This document shows positions 21,754-32,597 of a stretch of 64,000 nt of DNA, one piece after another. The position numbers and the translations under genes were made by a program. Each line of letters begins with the position of its first letter. Within the stretch, counting starts at the first letter, position 1. The stretch is from Pegoplata infirma (Eukaryota; Arthropoda; Insecta; Diptera; Anthomyiidae), in contig OY992537.1 of assembly GCA_963921195.1 (NCBI GenBank), positions 62,484,400-62,548,399 on the forward strand. The letters run 5' to 3'. The notes beneath the pieces are model-generated. The model saw only the letters and a list, made by a program, of their open reading frames with translations, searched no databases and was not told where the DNA came from.

Positions 21754-22066
21754 GTTGGAGGGTATTAAAAATTCGGCACAGCCGTATTTATAGCTCTCAC
21801 TTGTTTTTGTATATTTTCTAAATAAATAAAGTACCATATGATCGTCGATCTTTACTTGGACCAAGGGGATTAGTAAAGACCATTTTTTCGGCCCACCCCT
21901 TTTACGGGGCGTCAGTATAAAAATACATTTAAAATATATGGAGGGAAAGTTCCCCAAACGTCTTCCACCGAAACCTTTCTCCAAAAAAAAAAATACCTCC
22001 GGATTTTTTTTAAATTTTGGAAAGTATTAAAGATTCGGCATAGCCAAATTTAACTCTCACTTGTTC
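21754..22066 (+). repeat. DINE subfamily D tail fragments
   Basis: Two tails in succession: GGAGGGTATTAAAAATTCGG with CTCTCACTTG (to about 21806), and TTCGGCATAGCC with AACTCTCACTTG (to 22063). Between them is a body part including GGACCAAGGGGATTAGTAAA, which resembles 44970-45010. Confidence 0.6.
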
Positions 22067-22734
22067 TGATCAGTATGTTTTAAGAAAAACATGTTATAAA
22101 ACATTTTTCTAATTCCTACTAATATGTGAAACAAACCCTTTTAAAACCATTAAGGGTTTTTCTTTTTATTCACATCCAAAAATAAATTCTCTTACAAGTA
22201 ACCATTAAGAACCTTCAACTTATTTATCACTTCCGCATTTATTCCACTAAAATATTTTCTTACAAAAACAAAAAAAAAACTTCTAAAACAGTTCTTGAAA
22301 ATTGAAAATATATTTCATTTTAAACTTCAACAAAATTGGCACGCATCAATGAAGCGCGGAAATGCTCAGCGTGGGATGATCGCGAGTGCTTTTTATCAGG
22401 CATATATCCACTTGAGCATTGAAAGTAAAAATTCACTTTTAAAATTAACTAGAACATACACAATGGACATACACAAAAAAGGCCCTTTAAGACGGCTATT
22501 TCGTTTTATCTCCCACTATCTGTGTGTTTAATAACAAGAACTAACTATTCATTCATTCATAAAACCAATTGAGAAAAACAAAATGAGTAATACCATTAAA
22601 GGCGATCAAGATCGACCATTTTATGCTCTACACAATTTTTCACGGAGTGCTGTTTTGCTGGTCTAACAAATTCCAGAACAGTTGAGAACGATATTTTCCA
22701 GAATTGCACCGAAAATCTATGTACAATATCTCCA
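22067..22734. other. Unassigned AT-rich stretch
   Basis: Contains a 78-codon plus-strand ORF (22295-22531) with mixed composition (start MKIENIFHFKLQQN) but no motif, initiation context or splice support that I recognise. No repeat relationship seen. Confidence 0.35.
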
Positions 22735-22905
22735 AACGTGGAGATATTGCTGTGTGATTGCACGTGAGTGTGAGTTGTATTAAATTTAATCACGTGATTG
22801 TAAGTAGGACAAATATGCTCGTGAGTGAGTGTGCGTGACTCAAAAAATCCAGTCCTAAGCTTGAGTGAGTCTAAATCAAAAATTACTGACGCGCAAACCT
22901 CCAAT
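22735..22905. repeat. GTGAG-rich element fragment
   Basis: GCACGTGAGTGTGAGTTG, ATATGCTCGTGAGTGAGTG and TTGAGTGAGTC follow 13005-13150 in the same order, ending at GACGCGCAAACCTCC where the full element has CGCGCCCATCTC. Confidence 0.65.
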
Positions 22906-24282
22906 TTTGAAATACGTCCATTCTTCGTGTAGGGATCAACAAAGTTGCACTAGATAATAAAATATATTCAATTGAAGTGCGTGTGTGCTTTAAAATACTT
23001 GCGTGCATGACGATGATGGCCTTTCACTGTGAAAATACTAAGATCTCTGACCATGCGGGTAAATTTGACCATTAAAAACTTAAATACAAAAACATTTTAA
23101 TAAAAAAAAATTATAAACAAATAGAGTTCCTGCTGATTTAAAGTTTTGTAATAAAAAGAATACACAAATTAATGTAAAATAATTCTAAACTGCACCCAAA
23201 TTACTGATGAACGACGGCAACGACGATGATAATGATGATACTGACGATAATGGGCCCTTTTAACAACATTTAAATTATAGACAAATTATGATTGTTGTAC
23301 GTATTTACGTTAAATTTATTGTTACAAATGTGTGTATAAGTTTAAATTAATATTGACACATTGTCAGTTGTGTCTAAACATGTCAATGTCTTCATTTGTT
23401 ACAAAAAAAATAAAATAAAAGTAACGGAAATATGTCAGCAAAATTTAAAAATTTAACGGGGTGGTCCAGTTTTTTCATTAAAAAGGTTTAATGAAATTTG
23501 ACGCAGACGATTATTGAATTGAATGAAAAAAAAAATTCTTTAGAATTCTGTGTATTAGGAAGTTTAATGTTACACTCACGGCTACTAATCAAGTGAATCA
23601 TTTTAATTGATTTAAAAAAAAAAATAAATATTTCAAATTCAATTTAATGGTTTTACTAACCAAAAACTACTGGGTGTGCTGCGAAACTCTTTTTCCAATT
23701 AATCATTAATTGTTTAAATTGTTTTAAAAAATTTAACAACATAATTTGTTTTCCAAAAAAAAAGAGTAAAGTACCTTATTTGAGTGTTTTCTAATAAAAT
23801 TGTAAGTGCGAAATTACATGTTATTTTTAATGTTTCAGGGTTGGGTTTTTATTTAATGCTGGTATTAGCAGAGGCATGACTTGTTTTTGTTTGTTGGATT
23901 TTTTTTTTGTTTATTCATTTAATTTATTTTATTGAATATTTTAATTTTCTTATTGTTTAAAATTGTCTATTTATTTTATTAAAAACCCTATTCCTTTTTC
24001 TGTTCTAAGAATTTAAAATAAAATTTCTCTTAAATTGTTTACAAAATTTCTTATAAATATTAAAAGAAAATATTTGTGAATCATTTAAAATTTAATTTTG
24101 AAGATCCGTCTGATGAATTTAGAAAAATTGAAAAACAGTCAAGTCCATGGCACTCAAACCCTGAAAAAAGATGTAGTAAGGGTGAGAAAAAAATTCAAGA
24201 ACTTCTCAGTTGCTCTACAAACTTGAGAAAATCAGATATGGGAAGTTCATGGACCATGTCCATTGACAGAATATAAGACCCC
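22906..24282. other. Unassigned AT-rich stretch
   Basis: Includes a short imperfect GAYGAT run near 23210-23250 and a 66-codon plus-strand ORF at 24076-24276 (hydrophilic, K/S rich). Neither shows a known domain; I do not call a gene. Confidence 0.35.
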
Positions 24283-24930
24283 TTATCCGCAGTCTGCTCT
24301 TGATAACGCTGGACAACAATAGGCGTAGTGTTCGGTTGTATCCTCATCCTTACGACAATCTGCACACAAAGGGTCTGCTAAGACACCTCGTTTCGTCATA
24401 TGACTGGAAATATGCCCAGAAATTTGGCCAATAAATCTGCGATGGTCTATTTTAATGATACTGGGTAGATACACTCAAAATAATTCTACAGTAAAAGGTT
24501 TAGTAAGTGATATTGTACCAAAATCTACTAATAAGTTACTAATTTTAGTATTTTCAAAGTACTAAAATTAGCAATTTTTACTGGTTTTGAATAATATTAG
24601 TAAAAAATTTTAGTATTGGTTACCAATTTTTGCACTAGGTCCTTTTGGACTAAAATTTAGTTAAATTTTAAGTATTGAATACCCACGTTTTTTTTTTGGG
24701 TGTAGTTAGCCGCTTTCTAGTCTGGTATAATCAAAAATCGTTTAGCATTATTGCATGTCAAACTCATTCGAATATCTTTCCATAAAAATAGATTTCATGT
24801 AAGAGTTGGTCGAACGCCTCATCCATGTCAAGCCTATACCAATCTGATGTTCCGGAATGTGAGACATGGTGTCGGAGCTAACACTTGCCAAAGAATCGGC
24901 AATCTCGTTTCACCGTATTCCCCTATGACC
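24283..24930 (-). pseudogene. LINE 3' ORF relic: RNase H end and zinc-knuckle tail
   Basis: Reading the minus strand from about 24930 down, a frame gives VPGHRGIR (stop) NEIADSLAS, the last RNase H block, with the conserved His and Asp. Beyond the MITE at 24472-24702, a second stretch (24474 to 24283) reads RRFIGQISGHIS then DPLCADCRKDEDTTEHYAYC, the C-X2-C...H...C tail found at the end of I/LOA/R1-like LINE ORF2 proteins. Stops and shifts show that it is dead. Confidence 0.7.
24472..24702. mobile_element. 231-bp mariner-like MITE (TIR CACTCAAAATAATTC), TSD TA
   Basis: TA|CACTCAAAATAATTCTAC at the left, CCCACG then T-run GGGTG|TA at the right. It is almost the exact reverse complement of 26479-26709 (shared CCTTTTACTGTAGAATTA and GGACCTAGTGCA). 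It sits inside a LINE relic. Non-coding; presumably moved by a Tc1/mariner-type transposase. Confidence 0.85.
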
Positions 24931-25054
24931 AGGAACCCACTAAAGACTGAACCATCCCTCCATCTATTCTCACATATCCAGAACGTTACGTTGAAAATAG
25001 AAAACAATTAAGTCTGACACACTTTTTAATTTTTTCAACATTTGAACAGTTCAT

Positions 25055-25266
25055 GCGAATAAGGACGAATAGACCATTTGTATAATTTTACAAATGACGA
25101 TAAAAACACAGGAAACGGTTAAAAATTATTGTTTTTGTGAACTTTTTTGCATTAATGGGTAAATGAATTATGCAAAAAAGTAGAAAAAAATATTAGTTTT
25201 TAACCGTTTATGCGTTTTTATCTTCATTTGTAAAATTATTCAAATGGTCTATTCGTCCTTATTCGC
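25055..25266. mobile_element. 212-bp hairpin MITE
   Basis: The whole element is an inverted repeat: GCGAATAAGGACGAATAGAC at the left and its inverse at the right, then pairing TTTTACAAATGA/TCATTTGTAAAA and CGGTTAAAAA/TTTTTAACCG. The 12-bp TGAACAGTTCAT, itself nearly palindromic, borders both sides, as duplication or outer TIR. No ORF. Confidence 0.8.
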
Positions 25267-25279
25267 ATGAACAGTTCAT

Positions 25280-25628
25280 TTGTTCGCATCGTTCAAATAC
25301 CAACCAGACCCAGAGCAATTTTAGATACTAGATCCATCCGTGTAGATAGTATTCGTATAATTTTAGAGTCGATCTCTGGGTTGCCCCAGTCTTACAGTAC
25401 ATTTCCTACCAAACTCGATGCAAAAAGTTGTACTTTCCAAAGGCTTTGAAAACAAAAGGAAAAGTTCCGATAGTCTATTAAACATTTGAAAGATTTTATG
25501 GCTTCATCTTGAATATGTGGTAAAAGAAAAGCGTATCAAACATAGCGTCTAGGGATGCGCCCGTATCCGCCGTCAACTAAAGAATGTTTATCTTAAAATG
25601 TTGTCCTCTTTTGGAAACACTTCCGTTT
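25280..25628. other. Unassigned stretch
   Basis: Somewhat less AT-rich; short ORFs only (such as 25267-25449). No motif seen. It may be eroded LINE DNA, since LINE relics lie on both sides. Confidence 0.35.
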
Positions 25629-25629
25629 T

Positions 25630-26131
25630 TATACCCTCCAACCACAGTATGGGGGTATACTTACTTTGTCATTCCGTTTGTAACGCATCGAAATATCGGT
25701 CGGGGACCCCATAAAGTACATATATTATTGATCCATGATCGAATCTAAGACATTCTGTGAATGTCCGTCTGTAGATGGCATGGCACGATGCAGTCCAAAA
25801 TAAAAGTGCTAGCCTCCTGCAATTTGGCATGAATATGTCCTATTGTCCTAGGCAGGTTAAGTTCGTAAATGGACAAAATCGGCTCAGGGGAAAAAAAGTT
25901 CCCCCTTGAAGAACTGAACCAACTTCTGAAAAAATACACTTTTTTTACATGTTTTTTTTATTTTTGTTATAACATTTGTTATATTTATCGGGATGGGAAG
26001 GTGCTCTCAACGTCCCCCACTGACCCCCATCACCCCAAAACAAACGCCCCTGACAATTTTTTTTTTATTGTTATTTTACATTTGGGAGGGAATAAAATAT
26101 TCGGCAAAGCCGAGTTTAACACTCTCATTTG
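25630..26131 (+). mobile_element. DINE-like element, subfamily C
   Basis: Head TATACCCTCCAACCACAG with GGGGGTATA, core with GATCGAATCTAAGACATTC, a short GTCCGTCTGT tract, then a body found also at 44740-44890 (GTCCAAAATAAAAG, AGTTCGTAAATG). Tail GGGAGGGAATAAAATATTCG and CTCTCATTTG. The two overlapping ORFs across the tail are repeat frames. Confidence 0.8.
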
Positions 26132-26478
26132 TTCTATATAAATTTCCCACCGAAAAGAAAAGCAACTGCAATATGTAGACGGAGATGACAAAGTCTACAT
26201 TTAATGTGATGAGACTATAAGAATTTGTCGCTTGCAGTATAGAAAAAATTTAAGTCAAATATGCATTACTACTATTCCTTTTATCCTACTTTCCCTTTCT
26301 TAATTTCCTCTTGCCAACGCAGTGCATTGCGTAAAAAAGGGACAAATGGGCGAAGGCTTCAAAGTCTATTTTGGAAGATGAATGACAACAGCTAGTTCCG
26401 GTCAGCGTTTATGGTTCTAAAATGCCATCTGCATTGTATTTCATTACTATTTAAATTTCACCAGGATCGAAATAAATA
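26132..26478. other. Unassigned spacer
   Basis: No gene or repeat match was seen. Confidence 0.35.
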
Positions 26479-26709
26479 CACCCAAAAAAAAAACGTGGGT
26501 ATTCAATGCTAAAAATTTAACTAAATATTAGTCCAAAAGGACCTAGTGCAGGAATTGGTAACCAATACTAAAATTTTTTACTAATATTATTCAAAACCAG
26601 TAAAAATTACTAATTTTAGTACTTTGAAGATACTAAAATTAGTAACGAATTAGTAGATTTTAGTACAAAATCATTTACTAAACCTTTTACTGTAGAATTA
26701 TTTTGAGTG
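26479..26709. mobile_element. 231-bp mariner-like MITE, inverted sister of 24472-24702
   Basis: TA|CACCCAAAAAAAAAACG on the left and AGAATTATTTTGAGTG|TA on the right. Same length and near-identical sequence to the copy 2 kb upstream but in opposite orientation, so the pair could itself form a long-range hairpin. Confidence 0.85.
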
Positions 26710-27051
26710 TAGGAGAAAATAATACAAGAAAAAGAGAGGAGAGGAAGATATAGGAAAGAATGCTCAAGTTGCCTCATTAGGATCCAAACTGAATCGCTCG
26801 ACTGATATCCATACCAAACATGTCAAGTCTGCCAATATCGAGCTGCTAAATATTCAACCCTACGATGGGCATATACCGGACATTGACAGAGAAAGTGCGT
26901 TGCAGTACCTCTTCCCCCACGTCCTGATATCCACCTCAACATTCCTTTGGATTCCTATTTTACAGGCGTGTGCGGCGAAACGTGCTGTGTGCCCCGTACC
27001 GGCTGTAACCAATAGCTGGTTCCGAGGCAGTCGAATGATCCTACCCGTACG

Positions 27052-27300
27052 CTAGCGATGATCACGTAGCCACCAGGCATTGGCGATCTGTAATTGCGAA
27101 GCATCGTTTCGCCGCTTACTTGAATTGATGCGCGTGATGCCAGGCGTGTAATCGATCCCGTCAGAATGTACTGTCGTCCCCTGCCTGGCTAATTCATCGG
27201 AAACACAGTTACCATTTATACTTATATGTCCAGACACCCAGATGATTGCCACATTCGAATGTCTCGCCATACCATTTGAATACGCCCGGCAATCACCTTC
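27052..27300 (-). pseudogene. LINE RNase H fragment, partly duplicated
   Basis: The minus strand reads SNVAIIWVSGHISINGNCVS then DELARQGTT, matching the last RNase H block (IWVPGHxxIxGNxxADxLAR) of the LINE at 33232-33330. A second copy of the same block on the minus strand lies near 27520-27430 (HSNVVLIWAPG). Confidence 0.65.
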
Positions 27301-27665
27301 ATACCCTTTCTGTTGAATGACTCAAGGATCTTATTTTTCGTAAGATTTTACATATTCCTATTTGAGGAGTGCCTGCTGCAACGACTTTCTTCAAATAACC
27401 ATCCCTTATCGTCGACTTAATTGCTCTCCTCACCATAGTTACCATTTATACCAATATTTCCAGGCGCCCAGATTAGTACCACATTCGAATGTTTCGTCAT
27501 CTCAGAGACGCCCGGCAACCACCTCGATACCGTATCTGTTAATTGACTTAGGGATCTTACTTATCACAAGATTCCACAGAAGGTGTTATGTTATTCCTAC
27601 GTGAGGAGTGCCTGTTGTCACGACTTTCTTCAAATAACAATACTCTATCTTCGAGTTAGTTTCTC
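27195..27665. repeat. Tandem duplication of LINE relic, unit about 235 bp
   Basis: Two direct copies share AGTTACCATTTATAC, CCACATTCGAATGT, GACTCAAGGATCTTA (or GACTTAGGGATCTTA) and GAGGAGTGCCTG, then CGACTTTCTTCAAATAAC. The duplication arose within the dead LINE. Confidence 0.7.
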
Positions 27666-27799
27666 TGGTCACCAATAGTATAATGGTTACCAGAAGTGAA
27701 GTCTTATCCCATCTTAGGAAACTCATAACAGAGCTATATGCAAATTTTTAGTTTTATAAAGACCACTCCTAGGGTAAATCGTTGAAGTAGAATGGAAAT

Positions 27800-29335
27800 G
27801 TAAAGTCTAATGGTAGAAATCGTTGCCACTGACAAATCCTAAGAGGACAAAAAATCTTCTTACTTTTGGCAAAAGGACGGTTAGCCTATTAGTGAGAGTA
27901 CTTACAAGACAGTGCATAATTGGTCGAATGGGCGTGCGTATGGGAATTTCTGACAGGGACTTTTGTCGAAGTTGGGGGAAGTGGAGGAGGAGACAGTGAA
28001 GCCTTGGTATGTGAGTGTCCACACTGAAAAAAAGACATAACTAAAATTAAGGAAAAAATGTCTTTGAAAATTCATCATGAATTTTCCTTAAATTTAGTTA
28101 AATTTAACTAAAAAAGAGAAATGTTCTTAACTATGAGGAAAAAAGTTTAGTTCATTTACTTACAATTAGTTCATAGTTTTCTTTAAATGGAATTTTTAAA
28201 TATTAGGAAAAAAATTCTTACTGCAAAAGAAATTTTCCACAAATCTAAGAAACGTATCTTTATTTTTAAGACATATTTCTTAAAAAACAATTTAGTTCAA
28301 ATTTAGTTAAAATTTACTAAAAAAAACATCATCGTATTTCTCTTCTTTAAATTGAGGAAGGGTACTTCTTAGAATTTAGTTAATAACTTCTGAGAATTTA
28401 GTAAATAACTTCTTAGAATTTAGTTAAAAATTCGAAATGGCGATATCTCGGAAACTAAGCGAGATAGAGCAAAACGGATGAAATTTTTAAAAGAAAGACT
28501 ACAAAGAAAAATATGGAATAGCCTAGCTCTGCATATCTGTCGGGGTCTCAAGACCCTAATATTAAATCTAAAATTTGAAATTCCCGAGATTTTATATATG
28601 CACATATCTCGGTAAATACTGCCAACACGAGAAAAAGTCCAATGGCATTTTTGTAGCTCTTGACTCGCAAAATACCGGAAAGCCCTCCGATTAACAGTTT
28701 TTGAGTTATCCAGTTTCTACACCCTATCTCTAGACCCTTATTATCGTATCTCAAAAACTAAGCAAGGTAGAGCGAAACGGACACAAGTTTGGGGTCAAAA
28801 TCTATGGGGACCCTTAAAGGACGCAACGGGGTCTCGAGTTAACAGGGCTGGACCCATGGGGTCCGAACCCATGGGTCCAGGGTCTAGACCCAATCTAGTT
28901 TTAAAATATGAATGAACTAAAGTGTAATATATTTTTTCCCATTTTCTAGTTAAAATTGGCTTAAAATTAATTAACTTTGTTTTCCTTATTTTTAGGAAAA
29001 TTATGAACTAAAACCAAGAAAAAAAATCCTTGGAGCCAAATCATTCCCTCTTTTTCTTAAAATTAAGTTAATTTTCCCAGATTTTAGTTCACTTTTTTTT
29101 TTGAGTGCAAGCCGCCTTAAGAATTTGGAGCAAAGATTTTTTGAAAACCTAGATTGCATTGGCATCTCTAGCAGAATATCTTAGAGAATCCGGTGGTTCA
29201 AGAAGTAAAAAGTTTTTTTATTTTTGTATCAGAGGGGGTAGGAAAATGACAATTTAGGGAATCACATAAGGCCTTATGGCCTCCGAGTGAATTCTCCACA
29301 TTGGCGGACGATCATTCAACCTAACCTAACCTTAC
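27800..29335 (+). pseudogene. LINE ORF2 C-terminus and 3' end, split by a TIR element
   Basis: Before the insertion, plus-strand DNA 27880-28019 encodes in shifted frames SDRDFCRSWG and VEEETVK, a zinc-knuckle tail. After it, 29110-29190 gives LEQRFFENLDCI and later LREIR-like fragments, matching the better copy at 57760-57868 (FLEQRFFDDLDCINS, LAEYLRESRWF). The 3' UTR ends in AACCTAACCTAACC at 29318-29331, as the LINE ending at 33901 does. Multiple frameshifts; dead. Confidence 0.65.
28022..29107. mobile_element. 1.09-kb TIR element (CACTGAAAAA...TTTTGAGTG)
   Basis: The ends belong to the CACTCAAAA family, and CA flanks both sides. Outer parts are built of AAATTTAGTTAAATT and TTTTCCTTA words, shared with 45985-46430. 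The middle holds three diverged tandem blocks (TCTCGGAAACTAAGC, AGCGAAACGG) and the self-complementary GGACCCATGG...CCCATGGGTCC at 28850-28878. Sequence related to the middle recurs inverted at 56540-56700 inside 56386-57253. Confidence 0.65.
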
Positions 29336-29950
29336 ACAAATTTATGGACAAGTCCTCTCTATATTTATCTTAATTAAATTTAAAACTTTCTTCCTAAAAA
29401 AAAAACACTTAAAGAAATCTTATCAAACAGTTATTGAGATAGGTTCATAGTACAGATTATTTATGAAAACAATTGTTAATGTACAATTAGAAATACAAAT
29501 AAACACCACACAAACGCACACAAAGCCAAATGGCATCATGCACCAATTTGTATCCTCTAGATATGAGTTTGTTACTGAAAATATATAAAAAAACTTAAAA
29601 AAAAGCCACAACAATAAATTCAAATAAAAAAACAATTGAGACAAGAAACAACGATACAGAAAAAAGAATCCAACAAAAAATAATAATAATAAACCAACAA
29701 ACACCACAATATTGTGTACTAAACACTGAATATCTGTACTAAAATTTCTGAACTCCTAATAAAAATTCCCATATGTTTACACAAAAATCTATAACAACAA
29801 CATTATCAACAAACACTGACTGCATTGTGGTGGATGTATGAAGAAGACAATTTCTTCTTCTTTCCAATGTGAAAAAAAAGGAAAGGAACGCACGAAGGAA
29901 CGAACAACGACAAACACAAAATTATAAATATACAATAAGAATTTGAACAA
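29336..29950. other. Unassigned AT-rich stretch
   Basis: A 94-codon minus-strand frame (29423-29707) is hydrophobic and low-complexity (runs of L, F and V), best explained as chance in AT-rich DNA. No repeat match. Confidence 0.4.
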
Positions 29951-29951
29951 C

Positions 29952-30511
29952 TAAAAAAGTTAAATTCAGCCTTGCCGAATGTATTGAAACCCTCCCAAAC
30001 GTAAAAAAAGATTATTGACAAAAGAAAAAAATTTAAAAAAAATTACGCGGAAAAAATTTATGTTAAAAAAAAAAACAATCCGCGAAATTTTGGCAAAAAA
30101 ATTTTTTACTTGTTTAAATACCATTCGGTATCCAATTCTGTTCACATACGTCAACCATTAGCCGAATTAAATTATTTTATATTATTAGGTTATGTAGAAT
30201 GCACTAAAAGTTTCGCATTTCACATTTTCGTTCTTTACTTTTGAACCACTGAACTGATATCGCTCAAATGCAATACCGAACTTTTAGGACCAACTTAAAG
30301 TAAATGTGTTAAGTTTCAGTCATATCTGTGCACTATTTTGGTCGTGATCACTATTTTAACAGACAGACGGAAATCGCTAGAATGTTTTAAGATCGATCAC
30401 TGATAAATAATAGATTCAATTTCTGGGGTCTCTGAGCAATATTTCGATGAGTTACAAACGGAATGACAAACTTATATTTACCCACTACCACTAACAAAAG
30501 GTGTAGGGTAC
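29952..30511 (-). mobile_element. DINE-like element, subfamily B
   Basis: Tail AAAAAAGTTAAATTC with CCTTGCCGAATG and ACCCTCC; body with CATACGTCAACCATTAGCCG, TTTTGAACCACTGAAC and a short ACAGACAGACGG tract; head degenerate (ACCCACTACCACTAAC...GTGTAGGGTA). Follows subfamily B at 15640-16130 in reverse. Confidence 0.75.
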
Positions 30512-31058
30512 AAAAAGAAACAACACAACAACACCAAAACATGTGGTGGTGCATCATCGTTATATTCACAATTCACACCAAATGCATACAATGTATAGAT
30601 GTGATGGTCTCGCATAATGTTGGCTGGTGATTATGTTGCTCGATGGAAGCAAAGATTCTTAAATGAAAACAAAACGCATAATGCCACTCGCAGCTCCCTG
30701 AACTTAAAAATAATAATATTTCATACAAAACCCATATACAGCACCTAACAACATATGTTGTCTCGTGAGTAGGTTTTTTTTTTCTTCTTTGTAGATGATG
30801 CCACAAATTGTAGTTGCCGGATGTTATTTTTGGAATGAATAATATACCCAAAATTCCTAACGATTATAAGGCTATGCCACCATATCGAAATCTTCCAACA
30901 AGGCGTTAAAGCAGTTAATCCGACAAGGTCCCCCCTGTCTCGAATCTCGTTTTTTGTCACTCATGTCGGCGAATCTTCGGATAGTCTTTTTCGTGGGAGC
31001 CCCTTGGCTTTATAATTTCTACCCAGCTTACATAAACTGGTCGTATATTTCTTTAAAG
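30512..31058. other. Unassigned stretch before LINE relic
   Basis: No gene recognised. The last 100 bases (from about 30960) may already be eroded LINE DNA. Confidence 0.35.
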
Positions 31059-31059
31059 T

Positions 31060-32043
31060 TCAGGGATACCAGAGTCATCTTTATTCCGGCTTGGAAAAGT
31101 TCCCACACAGTTCCGAGGATTTCAGACCAATAAGTCTGTCTCCTTTTTGTTAAAGACAATAGAACGAATGATAGACTTATATTTGCGTAGAATCATTGAC
31201 CCGAGGTTGCTTTCCACAAGGCAATATGAATACAGCAAGGCAAGATCAATGGAAACAGCTCCTCATGAGCTCGCTGGTACCATCGAGAGATCGCTTTCGT
31301 TAAAGGACTACACCATAGTAGCCTTTCTTGATATAGAAGGGGTTTTTAATGATGTCATCCCAGACTCGAAAATTGTGGCAATGCATAATTTGGGAGTGAA
31401 GCGTGGTATCGTTTTAGTGGTGGGAAATATACTTGCCAAAAGATATACAACGTCTGAAGTGGGAGCGTCTATTATATCTCAATTTGTGAATAGGCGCACA
31501 CCACAGGGAGGTGTTCTTTCTCCACTTCTTTGGAAAATGGCACTGAATTCAATGCTGCACCATTTGTCATACTGTCGGTTATGCAGGGGACATTTTTTAG
31601 GGTACATAGAAAGTTGAATTACAGTCGTTACTCTGAGCAACGGGTGAGAAAAGCAACGATTGTTTTATATTCCTGCAAAAGACCCATTTGAAAACGATGG
31701 GGCCTTAACACTAAAGGCGTCCATTGGATTTATACATCCGTTGTGCATCCAATTGTGGTGTATGGAATCATTGTCTGGTGGCCTGCTTTAGAGACAAAAG
31801 GGAACTGTGTCTTTATAACAAATGTACAGAGAATGGCATCGGTGTGCATCACTGATGAGTGCCCAACGTCCTTCGGACTTCACGCTGTATTTTCATGCTT
31901 AAAACATCAAGAGTTTCCGATTCCTTGGTATCTATACCACCCATTTATACAGATGACGGAGCCAATTCCGCAGCCCGTCTGTGGGTTAACACACAACACT
32001 GGATTTTGTTCACCCCATTCGCTCGACCCCAATATTAGATAGA
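31060..32043 (+). pseudogene. LOA/I-like LINE reverse transcriptase relic
   Basis: From about 31070 broken frames read RVIFIP and FRxxxLSxFLLKTIERMID. A 156-codon frame (31147-31617) carries RT blocks IVAFLDIEGVFNDV (the first catalytic Asp, with AF changed to VF) and RRTPQGGVLSPLLWKMALNS. The YADD block is not found: the frame ends soon after, near 31617. From 31743 the frame MHPIVVYGIIVWWPAL then VQRMASVCIT is the region between RT and RNase H typical of LOA-type LINEs. Stops and deletions show that it is dead. The next copy of this region is at 32600. Confidence 0.75.
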
Positions 32044-32400
32044 ATAAAAAGCTCGGTTGAGTATGTCATTCATATTCTGCCGCAAGAGCCCAGCCTACAA
32101 AAGACTTGGTCTACGACCGAAGGAAAATGAATGCAAAAGGAATAGATAGAATTTGAAGTTTGAATTTGAAGGTCATTTATCAAAATAAGAAATAGAAAGG
32201 AATAATGAACAAAACCTTCTGGTACTCATGAATTTAGGCGAACTTCTCTAGAACAGACCGCATCTATGACAACACGTAAAGTGCGTTCCCTGAGAAAGCT
32301 CAAACTAAAACGAGAGAAAACACAAGCGCGGCCCGTCATTCCGATAGGAACGCTTACAGTTTTCCAGTCGATCGAGTTCTATAAAACTATACTGTCAATC
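32044..32400. other. Unassigned stretch
   Basis: No motif recognised. It lies between relics of two LINE types and may be eroded LINE DNA. Confidence 0.3.
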
Positions 32401-32401
32401 A

Positions 32402-32596
32402 TTGTGTAAGTCTCCAGATAACTTACGAGATGATAATTAATCATACTCTCGATCACCTTTGACATTTTTTTTTGGAATAGGCTGAACATTGGCAACCTTC
32501 CAACTGGAGGGAAAGATTCCCAAGTAATAGGAAGTGTTGAAAAGTTTAGTCAATGGATGACATAGCATCGAAGAGTACTATTTCAGCAACAGCTCT
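32402..32596 (-). pseudogene. Jockey/CR1-like RT fragment (part 2 of an interrupted relic)
   Basis: The minus strand from 32596 to 32402 reads ELLLKxYSSMLCHPLTKLFN then FPSSWKVANVQPIPKKN, the start of an RT domain in Jockey/CR1-superfamily LINEs. The upstream part of the same ORF is on the minus strand at 34191-33910, beyond a LOA-like LINE of opposite orientation. Confidence 0.7.
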
Positions 32597-32597
32597 G

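Noticed and set aside
22295..22531. 78-codon ORF as a small gene
   Set aside because: Composition is less biased than neighbours but nothing supports expression or homology.
24076..24276. 66-codon hydrophilic ORF as a small gene
   Set aside because: No recognised motif, no promoter or splice support, and its length is within chance expectation.
28850..28878. Transcription terminator hairpin (GGACCCATGG...CCCATGGGTCC)
   Set aside because: Eukaryotic context and location inside a TIR element; simply a local palindrome of that repeat.
29318..29334. Telomeric TTAGG repeat
   Set aside because: Only about three units, and found at two LINE 3' ends; flies are known to lack TTAGG telomeres.
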